The notes under the pieces: generated by a model | Seen by the model: the letters and a program-made list of their open reading frames with translations, nothing else | Database searches by the model: none | Told to the model about the DNA's origin: nothing | Shown: positions 8,396 to 19,100 of the stretch, piece by piece | Layout: each line of letters starts with the position of its first letter | Numbering within the stretch: position 1 is the first letter of the stretch | Translations under genes and position numbers: made by a program | Source of the DNA: Clostridia bacterium | GTDB lineage: Bacteria > Bacillota_A > Clostridia > Oscillospirales > CAG-272 | Direction: 5' to 3' | Length of the DNA: 64,000 bases | Assembly: GCA_017452945.1 (NCBI GenBank) | Contig: JAFTLD010000081.1 | Location: 1 to 64,000 of the forward strand

Positions 8396-8438
8396 GGGGA
8401 TGCCCGCGCGTGACGCAGGCATCCCCAGTTGCATTTTA
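8396..8438 (+). terminator. Terminator of the infC operon
   Basis: Nine-base stem GGGGATGCC (8396-8404) with GGCATCCCC (8418-8426), followed by a T-rich tail containing TTTTATT. Nine bases after the rplT stop. Confidence 0.75.
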
Positions 8439-8476
8439 TTGGTATGGCAAAATCCTTGAAAACGGAGGACATTTCC

Positions 8477-9331
8477 ATGGAACAAGCCCCCATGATCATT
8501 ACCTCAAGACAAAACCAATACGTCACTCTTGCATGCAAGCTGCAGGACAGAAAGCACCGCGAGAGTGAAAAATTGTTCCGTTTTGACGGGGTCAAGTTAT
8601 ATTGTGAGGCTATGCTGCGCGGTGTTGAGCCGGAATTTATTCTGCTGGACGCCTCGCTTTGCGAGCAGATCGATGCCAAGGCGAAAAGCCTTTACGGGCT
8701 GGGCCTTGACGCGGCAAGCTGTCGGATCCTGCATCTTTCACACGAGCTTTTTGGGAAAATTTCGGATGAAAATGCGCCCGAGGGCATCATATGTGTTGCA
8801 AAATATATTGACAAATTTCATAAAATCGCTACAATAAATGGTAGCACCTCCGATTTGCAGGCGCTGGCGGCACCGCAGAGCGGGAAGATATTGCTGTGCG
8901 AATCCCTGCGCGACCCGGGCAACGTGGGTACGGTCATCCGAACCGCCTTTGCCTTTGGCATCGACTGGCTGATTCTGAGCGGTGACTGTGCCGACTTGTA
9001 CAACCCCAAAACGCTGCGCGGTGCAATGGGTACGCTGTTCTCGCAAAAGATCCTGCGCGTGGACGATCTGCCCGCAGCCGTTACGCTTTTGCAAAGCGGT
9101 GGCAGGCGCGTGTATGCAGCCGCGCTTGACGAGCACGCAAAGCAGCTGGGCAGCTTTGGCTTTGAGCCCGGAGATTGCGCCGTGATCGGCAACGAGGGAC
9201 ACGGACTGTCCGCACGTATGCTGCAGGCTTGCTGTGAGAAGGTGTATATCCCCATGGCAGGCAATGCGGAATCTCTCAATGCATCGGTGGCGGCAGCCGT
9301 GCTGATGTGGGAAATGTGCCGCGAAAATTGA
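8477..9331 (+). CDS. SpoU/TrmH-family RNA 2'-O-ribose methyltransferase
   Basis: The 284-residue product resembles TsnR/RlmB-like SpoU enzymes that methylate ribose 2'-OH groups in rRNA (or tRNA) using SAM. An N-terminal substrate-binding segment (about 1-105, starting with the typical ITSRQNQYV) is followed by the trefoil-knot SPOUT domain. That domain has motif 1 DPGNVGTVIRTAFAFG, motif 2 IGNEGHGLS and motif 3 AESLNASVAAAVLMWE, with the conserved Arg, Glu and Asn. The start is ATG 8477 because GGAGG lies 9 bases ahead; further in-frame ATGs upstream lie within the rplT terminator. It often sits near rplT in Clostridia. The exact target nucleotide cannot be told. Confidence 0.88.
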   Translation: MEQAPMIITSRQNQYVTLACKLQDRKHRESEKLFRFDGVKLYCEAMLRGVEPEFILLDASLCEQIDAKAKSLYGLGLDAASCRILHLSHELFGKISDENAPEGIICVAKYIDKFHKIATINGSTSDLQALAAPQSGKILLCESLRDPGNVGTVIRTAFAFGIDWLILSGDCADLYNPKTLRGAMGTLFSQKILRVDDLPAAVTLLQSGGRRVYAAALDEHAKQLGSFGFEPGDCAVIGNEGHGLSARMLQACCEKVYIPMAGNAESLNASVAAAVLMWEMCREN

Positions 9332-9368
9332 TCAAAAATACCCTGATGTTTGAAAGGAGCCTTTTTGC

Positions 9369-10679
9369 ATGAACAGAGATGAAAAATTGTTTTCGGTCTG
9401 GCTGTCACTTTGCGTCGGCATTGCCAATACTGAATTTGTTTCACTGCTTGAGCAGTTTGGCTCCGCATACGCCCTGTTCCGTGCAGAGGAGGCTGAGATC
9501 GAGGCTCTGGATATCAGTGACAGCCTGAAGGGAAAGCTTTGTAACAAATCGCTGGACGAGGCTTACGGTATTCTTGATTTCTGCCAAAAGCACGGCGTTG
9601 GAATACTGTGCTATACTGATTGTGCATACCCCTCCGTGCTGCGTGCCATCAAGGCACCGCCCTGCGTGCTATACTATAAGGGGAAGCTGCCCGATTTTGA
9701 GCGGCAGCTGTTTATCAGTATGGTGGGTACTCGCAGCATGAGTGAATACGGCAAGGAGATGGCGTATAGAATAGCCTATGAGCTGGCAAGCACCGGTGTT
9801 GTGGTGGTCAGCGGTATGGCGCTTGGCGTGGATGCAGCGTGCGCTGTGGGCGCGCTTTCGGCCAATGGCTGTACGGTGGCCGTTCTGGGCTGCGGTATCG
9901 ACGTGCCGTATCCCCGTCAGCATGAAAGACTGATGCATGCCATCGAGCAAAAAGGACTGGTTATCACCGAGTTTCCACCCTCCACACCGCCAAGGGGATA
10001 TCATTTCCCGCTGCGCAACCGCATTATCAGCGGTCTTGGTGCAGGTACGCTGGTAGTAGAGGCTGATCTTGGCAGCGGTGCCTTGATCACCGCAAGAGAG
10101 GCGATTGTGCAGGGAAAGGATATTTATGCCGTGCCGGGTAACGTGACCGATCCCAACACCTCCGGAACAAACGCACTGATCCGTGACGGCGCAGCCGTTG
10201 CGCTGGGTGCGCGTGACATTTTACAAAATTATGCGTTTTTGTACCGCGACAGCGTGGATACTGCCAGGCTGATGCGTGCGCAGGAGCGCTCCGATCCCGA
10301 CCCCGCAGCCTTTGCACGCTACGGAGTTGGTTTGCCCGCAGCATCCGCACCTGCCAAGAGTGCAAGTGAGGTCAGACGCGAGCAGAGCTTGGAAAAGCAA
10401 GAGATGCAAAAGAAAAAGAAACCGGAGAAGGCTCCGAAAGCCGAGACTGCCAAGCAGCCCGTACCGCAGGAGCGGCAGGACGATTCGGCCAAGGTGCTGG
10501 AGGCATTTTCCCAAAGACAGCGCGACATGTTCGCGCAAATCCCGCTGGATAAGGCGATCTCGGCAGATTGGCTGGTGCGTTGCGGATACCCCACGCACGA
10601 GGTCATGACCGCACTGACCATGTTTGAGATCAAGGGCCTTTTGCAGTCGCTGCCCGGCGGACTTTATACGCGCAAGTGA
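9369..10679 (+). CDS. dprA: DNA-processing protein DprA/Smf
   Basis: The 436-residue product loads RecA onto incoming single-stranded DNA during natural transformation. The N-terminal HhH-like part (1-75) precedes the Rossmann-like DprA core, with MVGTRSMSEYGKEMAY, GGxAxGVDAA-type VVSGMALGVDAACAVGAL, FPPSTPPRGYHFPLRNRIISGL and the VVEADLGSGALITAREA and VPGNV blocks. A Lys/Glu/Ala-rich linker (about 325-375) joins a C-terminal winged-helix (DLA-like) domain, so this is the longer form. It is followed by topA, the usual dprA-topA order. Competence in this organism is not proven by this gene alone, since DprA is near-universal. Confidence 0.95.
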   Translation: MNRDEKLFSVWLSLCVGIANTEFVSLLEQFGSAYALFRAEEAEIEALDISDSLKGKLCNKSLDEAYGILDFCQKHGVGILCYTDCAYPSVLRAIKAPPCVLYYKGKLPDFERQLFISMVGTRSMSEYGKEMAYRIAYELASTGVVVVSGMALGVDAACAVGALSANGCTVAVLGCGIDVPYPRQHERLMHAIEQKGLVITEFPPSTPPRGYHFPLRNRIISGLGAGTLVVEADLGSGALITAREAIVQGKDIYAVPGNVTDPNTSGTNALIRDGAAVALGARDILQNYAFLYRDSVDTARLMRAQERSDPDPAAFARYGVGLPAASAPAKSASEVRREQSLEKQEMQKKKKPEKAPKAETAKQPVPQERQDDSAKVLEAFSQRQRDMFAQIPLDKAISADWLVRCGYPTHEVMTALTMFEIKGLLQSLPGGLYTRK

Positions 10680-10732
10680 TACTGAATTTGAAAACAATCA
10701 CCGTTTACGGAAAGGATAATAGATAAGAATTT

Positions 10733-13030
10733 ATGGCAAATCTGGTAATTGTGGAGTCACCCTCCAAAGCAACAACCATCAAGGGCTACTTAGGCTCTAA
10801 TTATAAGGTCATCGCATCCAAGGGACACGTTCGTGACCTGCCCAAGAGTACGCTGGCCGTGGATATTGAAAACGGCTTTGACGCGCATTACATCAACGTG
10901 CGCGGCAAGGGAGATCTGATCAAGGAGATCCGTAAGGAAGCAAAGCATGCAACCAAGGTCTTTCTTGCAACCGACCCTGACCGCGAGGGCGAGGCCATTT
11001 CCTGGCATCTGGCGGCAGTGCTGGGGATTCCCGTGGAAAAAACCCAGCGTGTGACCTTCAACGAGATCACCAAAACCGCTGTCAAGACAGCCATCAAGCA
11101 GCCAAGACAAATTGATATGGATCTGGTCGATTCGCAAAGAGCGCGCCGTATTGTGGACAGAATCGTAGGCTATAAGATCAGCCCCTTACTCTGGAAGAAC
11201 GTCAAGCCCGGTCTTTCCGCAGGCCGCGTGCAGAGCGTTGCGACCAAGATGATCGTGGAAAGAGAAAACGAGATCCGTGCATTCGTGCCCGAGGAATACT
11301 GGACCATTGCCGCACATCTGCACACCGAGGAAGGCATGCACGTGCTTGCACGCTTTTGGGGCGATGAAAGCGGTAAGGTCAAGCTGACCTGCCGCGAACA
11401 GGCAGAGGCTGTTGTGACAGCGGTACAGGGAAAGCCTTTTATTGTGGCGGATGTCAAGCGTGCGACCAGACATAAGGCTCCCGCACCGCCCTTTACTACC
11501 TCCACCATGCAGCAGGAGGCTTCACGTAAGCTGAGCTTCCAGTCGCAGCGTATCATGCGCGTGGCGCAGGAGCTTTACGAGGGTATCAACGTCGGCTCCG
11601 AGAACGGCGGCGTACAGGGTCTGATTACCTATATGCGTACGGACTCCTTGCGTATCTCCGAGGAGGCGCAGGGCGCAGCGCTGGCGTATATCGCAGGCAA
11701 GTACGGAGATCAGTACTGCCCCGCAACCCCCAGAACCTATAAGGTCAAGGCAGGCGCACAGGATGCGCACGAAGCCATCCGTCCGACCAAGGTCGATCTT
11801 GAGCCTCTCAAGATCCGCAAGTATCTGACGACCGATCAGTACCGTCTTTACAAGCTGATCTGGGAGAGATTCGTTGCAAGCCAGATGCAGTCCGCAGAGC
11901 TGGCAACGCTGAGCGTGGACTTCGTTTCCGAGGGCTATATCTTCCGTGCCGGCGGCTATACCGTGACCTTCCCCGGTTATATGGTCATGTACGAGGAATC
12001 CACCGATGAAAAGGCGGATGAGAACGACCCCGATCAGATGAGTGATATCCGTCTGCCCGATATGAAGAAGGAGCAGGAATGGCAGAGCGATTCCGTGGAT
12101 CCCGCCCGCCATTATACCGAGCCGCCCGCACGCTACACCGAGGCTACGCTGATCAAGAACTTAGAGGAAAAGGGCATCGGCAGACCCTCCACCTATACCA
12201 CCATCATTACCAACATTTCCAAGAATTACGTGTCCCGTGACGGCAAATCGTTGTATCCTACCGCCTACGGTGAGGTCACGACCAAGCTCATGGAGGAGAA
12301 TTTCCAATCTATTGTGGATTATCGTTTTACCGCACGTATGGAGAACGATCTGGACTCGATCGAAAAGGGCAACGTACCCATGAACAGCGTGCTGGATAAG
12401 TTTTGGAGTAATTTCTCCGGCCAGCTGGAGAGCGCGGAGCAGGCGCTGGCATCCACCAGCTACGAGCTGCCCGTGGAAAAGACCGACATCATCTGCGACA
12501 AGTGCGGTGCGACCATGATCGTCAAGAACGGCCGCTTTGGTAAGTTTGCCGCATGTCCCAACTATCCCACCTGTAAGAATACCAAGCCTCTGAACGCAGG
12601 CAAGTCTGCCGACAAGGCAGAGGGCGAGCAGACCGAGAAAAAGGTCGTGCTGGCTGATTTCAAGTGCGAAAAGTGCGGTGGCGATATGGTATTGCGTACA
12701 GGTCGCTACGGCAGCTTCTACGCTTGTGCCAATTACCCCACCTGTGCATTCACCAAGCCCAGAACCAAGGACATCGGTGTTCCTTGCCCCAAGTGCGGCA
12801 GCAAGGTGGTTATGAAGTATGGTAAGAATAAAACTGTATTTTACAGCTGTGAAAAGTATCCCACGTGTGATTTCTCTTCCTGGGATATGCCGATAGCAGA
12901 GAAGTGTCCCGGTTGCGGCGGTACGCTGTTCCGCAAGAAGGGTAAAGCACTCATCGTTTGCCACGATAAGGCTTGCGGCTATACAAGAGAAGCAACCGAA
13001 AAAGAAATGACCGGTGAGGGTGAAGCATAA
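10733..13030 (+). CDS. topA: DNA topoisomerase I, type IA
   Basis: The 765-residue enzyme relaxes negatively supercoiled DNA by transient 5'-phosphotyrosyl cleavage of one strand. TOPRIM domain: LVIVESPSKA at the start and the acidic motif TDPDREGEA near residue 82. The active-site tyrosine is in LITYMRTDS (Tyr300). The C-terminus has four zinc-ribbon modules in series, each a CxxCG...C...C pattern (CDKCGATM, CEKCGGDM, CPKCGSKV, CPGCGGTL), which bind single-stranded DNA and RNA polymerase. Length is usual for Firmicutes. Its stop overlaps the trmFO start by one base (TAATG), indicating coupled translation. Confidence 0.97.
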   Translation: MANLVIVESPSKATTIKGYLGSNYKVIASKGHVRDLPKSTLAVDIENGFDAHYINVRGKGDLIKEIRKEAKHATKVFLATDPDREGEAISWHLAAVLGIPVEKTQRVTFNEITKTAVKTAIKQPRQIDMDLVDSQRARRIVDRIVGYKISPLLWKNVKPGLSAGRVQSVATKMIVERENEIRAFVPEEYWTIAAHLHTEEGMHVLARFWGDESGKVKLTCREQAEAVVTAVQGKPFIVADVKRATRHKAPAPPFTTSTMQQEASRKLSFQSQRIMRVAQELYEGINVGSENGGVQGLITYMRTDSLRISEEAQGAALAYIAGKYGDQYCPATPRTYKVKAGAQDAHEAIRPTKVDLEPLKIRKYLTTDQYRLYKLIWERFVASQMQSAELATLSVDFVSEGYIFRAGGYTVTFPGYMVMYEESTDEKADENDPDQMSDIRLPDMKKEQEWQSDSVDPARHYTEPPARYTEATLIKNLEEKGIGRPSTYTTIITNISKNYVSRDGKSLYPTAYGEVTTKLMEENFQSIVDYRFTARMENDLDSIEKGNVPMNSVLDKFWSNFSGQLESAEQALASTSYELPVEKTDIICDKCGATMIVKNGRFGKFAACPNYPTCKNTKPLNAGKSADKAEGEQTEKKVVLADFKCEKCGGDMVLRTGRYGSFYACANYPTCAFTKPRTKDIGVPCPKCGSKVVMKYGKNKTVFYSCEKYPTCDFSSWDMPIAEKCPGCGGTLFRKKGKALIVCHDKACGYTREATEKEMTGEGEA

Positions 13031-14361
13031 TGGCAGAGTATATCTCGATCCTGGGCGCAGGACTTGCCGGCAGCGAGGCCGCGTGGCAGGCTGCCGAGCG
13101 CGGTATCAAGGTGCGCCTTTATGAAATGAAACCGCAAAAATATACCCCTGCACACCATGCTCCCACGTTTGGTGAGCTGGTTTGCTCCAATTCTCTTCGC
13201 TCGGATGCAACAAGCAATGCCGTAGGGCTGCTCAAACAGGAGATGCGTGCCATGGGCTCGCTGATCATGCAGGCAGCGGATGCCACGCGCGTACCCGCGG
13301 GCTCTGCTTTGGCGGTAGACAGAGTATTGTTCTCCGAGTATGTTACCGATCACATCCGCAATCATCCGTGCATCGAGGTTATCGAAGCCGAATGTGACCG
13401 CCTGCCCGACGATGGCATCACGGTCATTGCCACCGGTCCTTTGACAAGTGAACCTATGGCCGATTTTATCCGCGAAGGTCTTGGCTGCAGCGGCTTGCAC
13501 TTCTTTGACGCGGCAGCACCCATTGTGGATGCCGACAGCATCAATATGGATATCGCGTTTTTCGCCTCCCGTTACGACAAGGGGGACGCGGACTATATCA
13601 ACTGTCCCATGAATAAGGAGCAGTATGATGCGTTCTATCAAGCTCTGATCTCGGCAGAGGAGGCTGCGCTCAAGGAATTTGACCGTGAGCAGCAAAAGGA
13701 TCTCAAGGTATTCGAGGGGTGCATGCCGGTTGAGGTTATGGCACGTCGGGGCTACGATACCTTGCGCTACGGTCCCTTGAAGCCCGTTGGCCTGATCGAT
13801 CCGCGCGTGGGCAAAGAATTCTATGCGGTAGTGCAGCTGCGCAAGGAAAACAAGGAAGGCACGATGTACAATCTCGTGGGCTTCCAGACGCATCTGACCT
13901 TCCCCGAGCAAAGACGCGTGTTCCGCCTGATCCCCGGACTTGAAAACGCGGAATTTCTGCGCTACGGTGTCATGCACCGTAACACCTACCTCAGCTCTCC
14001 CGGCCTGCTTGGCGCGGATTACGCCATGCTTTCTCGCCCGAACGTGTATTTCGCAGGGCAGATGACAGGCGTGGAGGGATACGTGGAATCGGCTGCTTCG
14101 GGACTTGTTGCAGGCATCAATGCCGCAAGACGCGCCAAGGGTATGGAGGCACTCATCCTGCCCCGTACCACCATGATCGGTGCGATGGCACAGTACGTAC
14201 AAAACGGCGGTGTGGGTCCCTTTGTGCCCATGAACGCCAACTTCGGCATCATTCAGATGCCCGAAAAAAGAGTGAAGGGGGGCAAGGCGGCCAGAAACGC
14301 GGTGATTGCCGAAACTGCCGTTGCCACCATTCAAGCTATGCTGCCCGATATCAACGCTTGA
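13030..14361 (+). CDS. trmFO: Methylenetetrahydrofolate-tRNA uridine-54 C5-methyltransferase TrmFO
   Basis: The 443-residue FAD-dependent enzyme makes m5U54 (ribothymidine) in the tRNA T-loop using methylene-THF, unlike SAM-dependent TrmA. The N-terminal dinucleotide-binding loop ILGAGLAGSEAAWQAAERG and the adjacent MKPQKYTPAHH...FGELVCSNSLRSD block are characteristic of TrmFO (GidA small form). NCPMNKEQYDAF and GQMTGVEGYVESAASGL are further family blocks. The start ATG overlaps the topA stop. The topA-trmFO order is common in Firmicutes. Confidence 0.97.
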   Translation: MAEYISILGAGLAGSEAAWQAAERGIKVRLYEMKPQKYTPAHHAPTFGELVCSNSLRSDATSNAVGLLKQEMRAMGSLIMQAADATRVPAGSALAVDRVLFSEYVTDHIRNHPCIEVIEAECDRLPDDGITVIATGPLTSEPMADFIREGLGCSGLHFFDAAAPIVDADSINMDIAFFASRYDKGDADYINCPMNKEQYDAFYQALISAEEAALKEFDREQQKDLKVFEGCMPVEVMARRGYDTLRYGPLKPVGLIDPRVGKEFYAVVQLRKENKEGTMYNLVGFQTHLTFPEQRRVFRLIPGLENAEFLRYGVMHRNTYLSSPGLLGADYAMLSRPNVYFAGQMTGVEGYVESAASGLVAGINAARRAKGMEALILPRTTMIGAMAQYVQNGGVGPFVPMNANFGIIQMPEKRVKGGKAARNAVIAETAVATIQAMLPDINA

Positions 14362-14387
14362 ACCGATCGGACAGGGAAAGGACCCTT

Positions 14388-15119
14388 ATGAACCATTCTG
14401 TAAACAGCTATCCGAAGCCTTGTCAAGGGCTGCAGGACATGCTGGGATACCGTTTTACAAATATTACATATCTTCAAAAGGCACTGACGCATTCCTCTTA
14501 CTCCAATGAGCAAGGTGACAAGCATCACCACTTGCTTTGCAACGAGCGGCTGGAATTTTTGGGTGACTCGGTGCTGTCGGTGGTGGTCAGCCGCTATCTG
14601 TATACCGCATACCCGGACCTTGCAGAGGGTGAGCTGACGAGATTGCGCGCAGAGCTTGTTTGCGAGCGTGCGCTGTCTTCCTTTGCCAACGAGATTGGCC
14701 TTGGCGATTACCTTTTGCTGGGCGTTGGTGAGGAGAAAAACCGCGGCAGAGAACGCAGATCGATTTTGGCGGATGCTTTTGAAGCCGTGCTGGCCGCTAT
14801 TTATCTGGATGCGGGAGATCAGGGCTTTGCAAGCGTCAGCGCACTGCTGTTGCCCTTGATCCAAAAGGAGATCACCAATACCGAGATGCAGGGCAGCCGC
14901 GATTATAAAACGCTGCTTCAGCAGTTTGTGCAACAGACCGAGGGAGACTTTTTGGAATACGTGACGGTTGGCGAGAGCGGACCTGATCACCAAAAGACCT
15001 TTACGGTGGAGGCAAGGCTGAATTCCAACGTCATAGGACGCGGCACAGGCCCCTCCAAGCGCCGCGCAGAGCAAAACGCCGCGTGCCAGGCTCTGGCACT
15101 GTTCGGTGTCCAGTCATGA
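14388..15119 (+). CDS. rnc: Ribonuclease III
   Basis: The 243-residue endonuclease is specific for double-stranded RNA and processes rRNA precursors and some mRNAs. RNase III domain: signature ERLEFLGDSVL with the catalytic acidic cluster, plus DAFEAVLAAIYLD carrying the second Asp/Glu pair. C-terminal dsRNA-binding domain: DYKTLLQQFVQ... GRGTGPSKRRAEQNAACQAL. The start is ATG 14388, seven bases after AAAGGA; an in-frame TTG at 14358 would overlap trmFO. The stop overlaps the ATG of the radical SAM gene (ATGA). Confidence 0.96.
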   Translation: MNHSVNSYPKPCQGLQDMLGYRFTNITYLQKALTHSSYSNEQGDKHHHLLCNERLEFLGDSVLSVVVSRYLYTAYPDLAEGELTRLRAELVCERALSSFANEIGLGDYLLLGVGEEKNRGRERRSILADAFEAVLAAIYLDAGDQGFASVSALLLPLIQKEITNTEMQGSRDYKTLLQQFVQQTEGDFLEYVTVGESGPDHQKTFTVEARLNSNVIGRGTGPSKRRAEQNAACQALALFGVQS

Positions 15120-16144
15120 GCCGACACCTCAATATCCCCATTTTCATTCCGCACTTAGGCTGTCCCCATACCTGCGTGTTTTGCAACCAGCGCTCCATAT
15201 CGGGGCAGCAGAGCTTTGATCCCGCAACGGTTGAAGGACAGATCCTGCAGGCGCTCTCTACCACGTGCGAGCAGGATACGGCAGAGATCGCGTATTTTGG
15301 CGGCTCTTTTACCGGCATTGACCGCGATTTGATGATCTACCTGTTGGACGTAGCTGAACGGTACGTGCAAGCTCCCCTCAAGGGCAAGGCACGCGTCAGG
15401 GGCATTCGTATGTCCACGCGTCCCGATTATATTTCCGAGGAGATCATTGAGATCCTGTCACGCTACAGCGTCCGTACGGTCGAGCTTGGTGTGCAGAGCA
15501 TGGATGATGCGGTGCTTGCCGCATCCGAGCGCGGACACAGCGCAATCTGCGCCCAAAGGGCGTGTCGCATGCTGTTGGACGCGGGCTACGAGGTGGTCGG
15601 GCAGATGATGATCGGTCTGCCGGGCAGTAGTTTGCAAAGCGAAGTGCATACAGCCGAGCAGCTGTGCGAGCTTGGCGTGCATGCAGCACGTATTTATCCC
15701 ACGGTTGTGTTTGCCGATACGGTGCTGTGCGATATGATGCAGCGCGGCTGCTATGTACCGCTGACGACCGAGGATGCCGTGCACCGCAGCGCACAGGTGT
15801 TGCGCGTGCTTGAACAGCATGGCGTGCAGGCCATACGCATTGGTCTTTGCGCCTCGGATAATCTCTCTGATCCCTTATGCGCCGTAGCGGGAGCAACACA
15901 TCCCGCGCTGGGAGAGCTGGTCAGATCAGAGCTTTATTATCAGAAGTTAAGAGAATTGCTGCCGGGTGCACCTGCACCCGTGCAGACCTTATATATTCCC
16001 GCCCGTGAGCTTTCGATGGCCATCGGACAGCACAGGCGAAATCTTTTGCGACTCCAAGAGGAATTCGGCTTTCAGCTTCGCATGATTGCGGCCGATTGCA
16101 AGGAACCTCAACTTTACGAAAAGGAGACGGAACATTGTACTTAA
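15116..16144 (+). CDS. Radical SAM protein (Elp3-like family) between rnc and smc
   Basis: The 342-residue product has the iron-sulfur cluster motif CPHTCVFC (CxxxCxxC) and the radical SAM core blocks [31 protein letters not shown] and [15 protein letters not shown], which match the Elp3/YhcC-like branch. It ends with a short C-terminal extension instead of an acetyltransferase domain, so it is not a full Elp3. Clostridial genomes often keep this gene between rnc and smc, but its substrate is not settled; tRNA modification is possible. It starts in ATGA overlap with rnc and its 3' end overlaps smc by 10 bases. Confidence 0.85.
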   Translation: MSRHLNIPIFIPHLGCPHTCVFCNQRSISGQQSFDPATVEGQILQALSTTCEQDTAEIAYFGGSFTGIDRDLMIYLLDVAERYVQAPLKGKARVRGIRMSTRPDYISEEIIEILSRYSVRTVELGVQSMDDAVLAASERGHSAICAQRACRMLLDAGYEVVGQMMIGLPGSSLQSEVHTAEQLCELGVHAARIYPTVVFADTVLCDMMQRGCYVPLTTEDAVHRSAQVLRVLEQHGVQAIRIGLCASDNLSDPLCAVAGATHPALGELVRSELYYQKLRELLPGAPAPVQTLYIPARELSMAIGQHRRNLLRLQEEFGFQLRMIAADCKEPQLYEKETEHCT

Positions 16145-19100
16145 AATCGATTGAATTGCAAGGCTTCAAATCCTTCCCGGACAGAACCAAGCTGGTATTT
16201 GATAACGGCACGGTCAACGAGCAGGCGGGCGTAACCGTCATTGTCGGCCCGAACGGAAGCGGCAAGTCCAACATTGCAGATGCCATGCGTTGGGTTTTGG
16301 GCGAGATCTCGTCCAAATCGCTGCGCGGTACCAAGATGGAGGACGTTATTTTCGGCGGTGCAGACAGCCGCCGCCCCATGGGTTATGCAGAGGTATCTGT
16401 TACCTTTGATAACACGGGGGATTTTGCCAAGCTGGATTGCCCTTATGACGAGGTAACGGTTACAAGACGTTATTTCCGTCAGGGTGAGAGTGAATATTTT
16501 ATCAACCGCCGTGCGGTCAGATTGCGCGACATCTATGAGCTGTTTATGAATACCGGTATTGGCCGTGACGGCTATTCGATCATCGGTCAGGGACGAATTG
16601 CAGAGATGGTATCGCGTAAGAGCGATGAGCGACGCAGTACCTTTGAGGACGCCTCGGGTATTGCCAAGTACCGCCACAAGAAAAACGAGGCGGAGAGAAA
16701 GCTTGCCAAGGCAGAGGAGAATATGGTGCGTATCATGGACGTATTCTCCGAGGTACAGGCGCAGGTCGGCCCTCTGGAAAAAGAAGCGGGCAAGGCCAAG
16801 CGTGCCATTGAACTGATGGACAACAAAAAACGCGCGGACGTCAGCCTTTGGCTGTACGATACCGAGCGCTTCAGAAACGAGATCGCTGTTGCCGAGGATG
16901 CACTTAAGCATTCGGCCTTTGATCTGCAAACGGCCGAGGACTCCCTGCAGGCTATGGAAATGCAGAATAACCGCCTGTTTGAGGCTTCCCAGTCCAATAA
17001 GATGGCATCCGAGCAGCTGCTGACACAGATTCGTGAGCAAACGCAGGAAAATCACACGCTGGACAGTGAATTCCGCGTGACCGAGAGCAACATTCTGCAC
17101 ACTAAGGAGTTGATCGAGGCGGCAAGCTCTTCCATGGCACTCTCGCAAAAGAACATGGAGCAGGAGCAGACTGCTTGCGGTGAGCATTCCGCGCGCATCC
17201 TTGTTCTCGCACAACAGAGTGCACAGCTGGAAAAGGAGCAGGCAGACATTGCCGAAGAGATCCGTACCACGCGTGCCAAGGTGGCCGTGCTGGAGGCCGA
17301 TATTGCAACTGCCCTGGCCGATATCCGCGAGGCAGAGGCAGAGGCGACCGATATCCGCGTGCGCATTTCCGTCCTGGAGAGCGCCAAGAATACCGGCAGC
17401 GACCGTAACAGTGATATTCTTGCCGATATGGAAACCTATGAGCGTGCATCCGAGGCCTTGCAGAAGCAAAGCAACGATAAACAGAAAACTGTTGCGGACT
17501 ATCAAAAGGCGATCGACGAGGCAACAGCTGAGATCGAGGGCTATAACAAGCAGCTGACCGAGCTGAACGCGGCCTATGGAGATTTGATCGCGCAGCTCAA
17601 CGACGTCAGACTGCGCCGTGACTCCGCACAGCAAAGGATTCAGACCTTCAAGCACATGGAAGAAAGCTTTGAGGGCTATGCCAACAGCGTGCGCTTTGTC
17701 ATGAGCCGTTATGCCGAGGGCAAGATCACCGCCCCCGGCGGTGCTCCCGTAGGCAAGATCTACGGCCCGCTTTCCAAGGTAGTGTCGGTAGATGAAAAAT
17801 ACGTCACGGCTATTGAAACTGCGTTGGGCGCCAATTTGCAGCATATTGTGGTAGATGATGAAGAAACTGCAAAAGCTGCCATGTACGCGCTCAAAAAGGG
17901 CGAGGCGGGCAGAGCAACCTTCTTCCCCCTGACCTCCATGCGTCCTTCCACGCCCACGCCCGAAATGCGTGATGCTTCGGGTTACCGCGGCTATATTGCC
18001 GTGGCGGATACGCTGCTGGATTGCGACGATAAATTCCGTAACGTAGTTTCCTCGCTGATCGGCAGAACCGTGATCTTTGATAATATCGACAATGCTACCG
18101 CTATGGCCAAGGCATTGCGCTACCGCGTGCGCGTGGTGACGTTGGATGGCCAGCAGATCAACATGGGCGGTTCGTTTACGGGCGGCTCGGTGCGCCAGGG
18201 CGCAAGCGTGCTTGGCAGAGCGGCCGAGATCAAGCGTCTGGAAGAAATGCGTGCCGCATATAATGCGGATATGGAAAAACTGCAAAAGGCTGCCGACCAA
18301 AAAAAGCAGCAGATTCAGGATGCTACCGACGACAAGGCCTCAAGCGAGGATCGCAGAGAACTGCTTGGCGTGCTGATGAGCACCGAGAGCGCACAGCTTG
18401 AGCAGATCAACGCAAAAATGGACGCCAACAATACGCTGCTTGAAAAGCTGCGTCAGGATTACGAGCAGATCATCGCCATGAGCGAGCGATATGAAGAGGA
18501 TCTTGCCGTGCTGCAGGCGGACGAGCGCAGTGCCGTTTTGGTGGTGAATGAGATTACCGCGCTACGTCAGAAAAAGGACGAGCAGAGATTGGATCTGGAG
18601 GATCACGTAGCGGATCTGAACGACCGCATGACAAGCGTGATCATCAAGATCAGCGAAACTGCCAAGGATACCGAAACCGAACATACGCTGCTGAGCGTTT
18701 GCCGTACCCGTGTGGATCTGTATGCCGATGAAATTCGTGCTTCCCGTGAACGTATTGTTTCGTTGGAGGACATGATCGAAGGATATACGGTATTCCAGGC
18801 GGATAACCGACAGAAATTTGCTGCGGGACAGGAAAAATTGCAGGAGCTCAATTCCAAGCGTGCCGAAATTGAAAGCGACAATATGGATTTTGAGAAAAAA
18901 CTCAATGAAATGAATGCCCGCATGCGCGAGAAGATGAATCAAAAGGAGATCATCTTCCGTGAATATACCAAGTGTGAAAATAAGCTTGCAAACCTGCGTG
19001 ATGAGCTGGATAAGCTCTCAAGCAAGCTTTGGGATGATTATGAGATGACAAGAGCCGACGCGATTGCACTCGGCTATCCTGCCGTCACCCCCGAAAACCG

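Noticed and set aside
12979..14334. 451-codon open frame on the minus strand
   Set aside because: Antisense of trmFO, which is unmistakable on the plus strand.
16141..18300. 719-codon open frame on the minus strand
   Set aside because: Lies wholly opposite smc, has no ribosome binding site, and its translation (rich in His, Leu, Ile, Cys) is what an antisense frame of a high-Glu/Lys coiled-coil gene gives.
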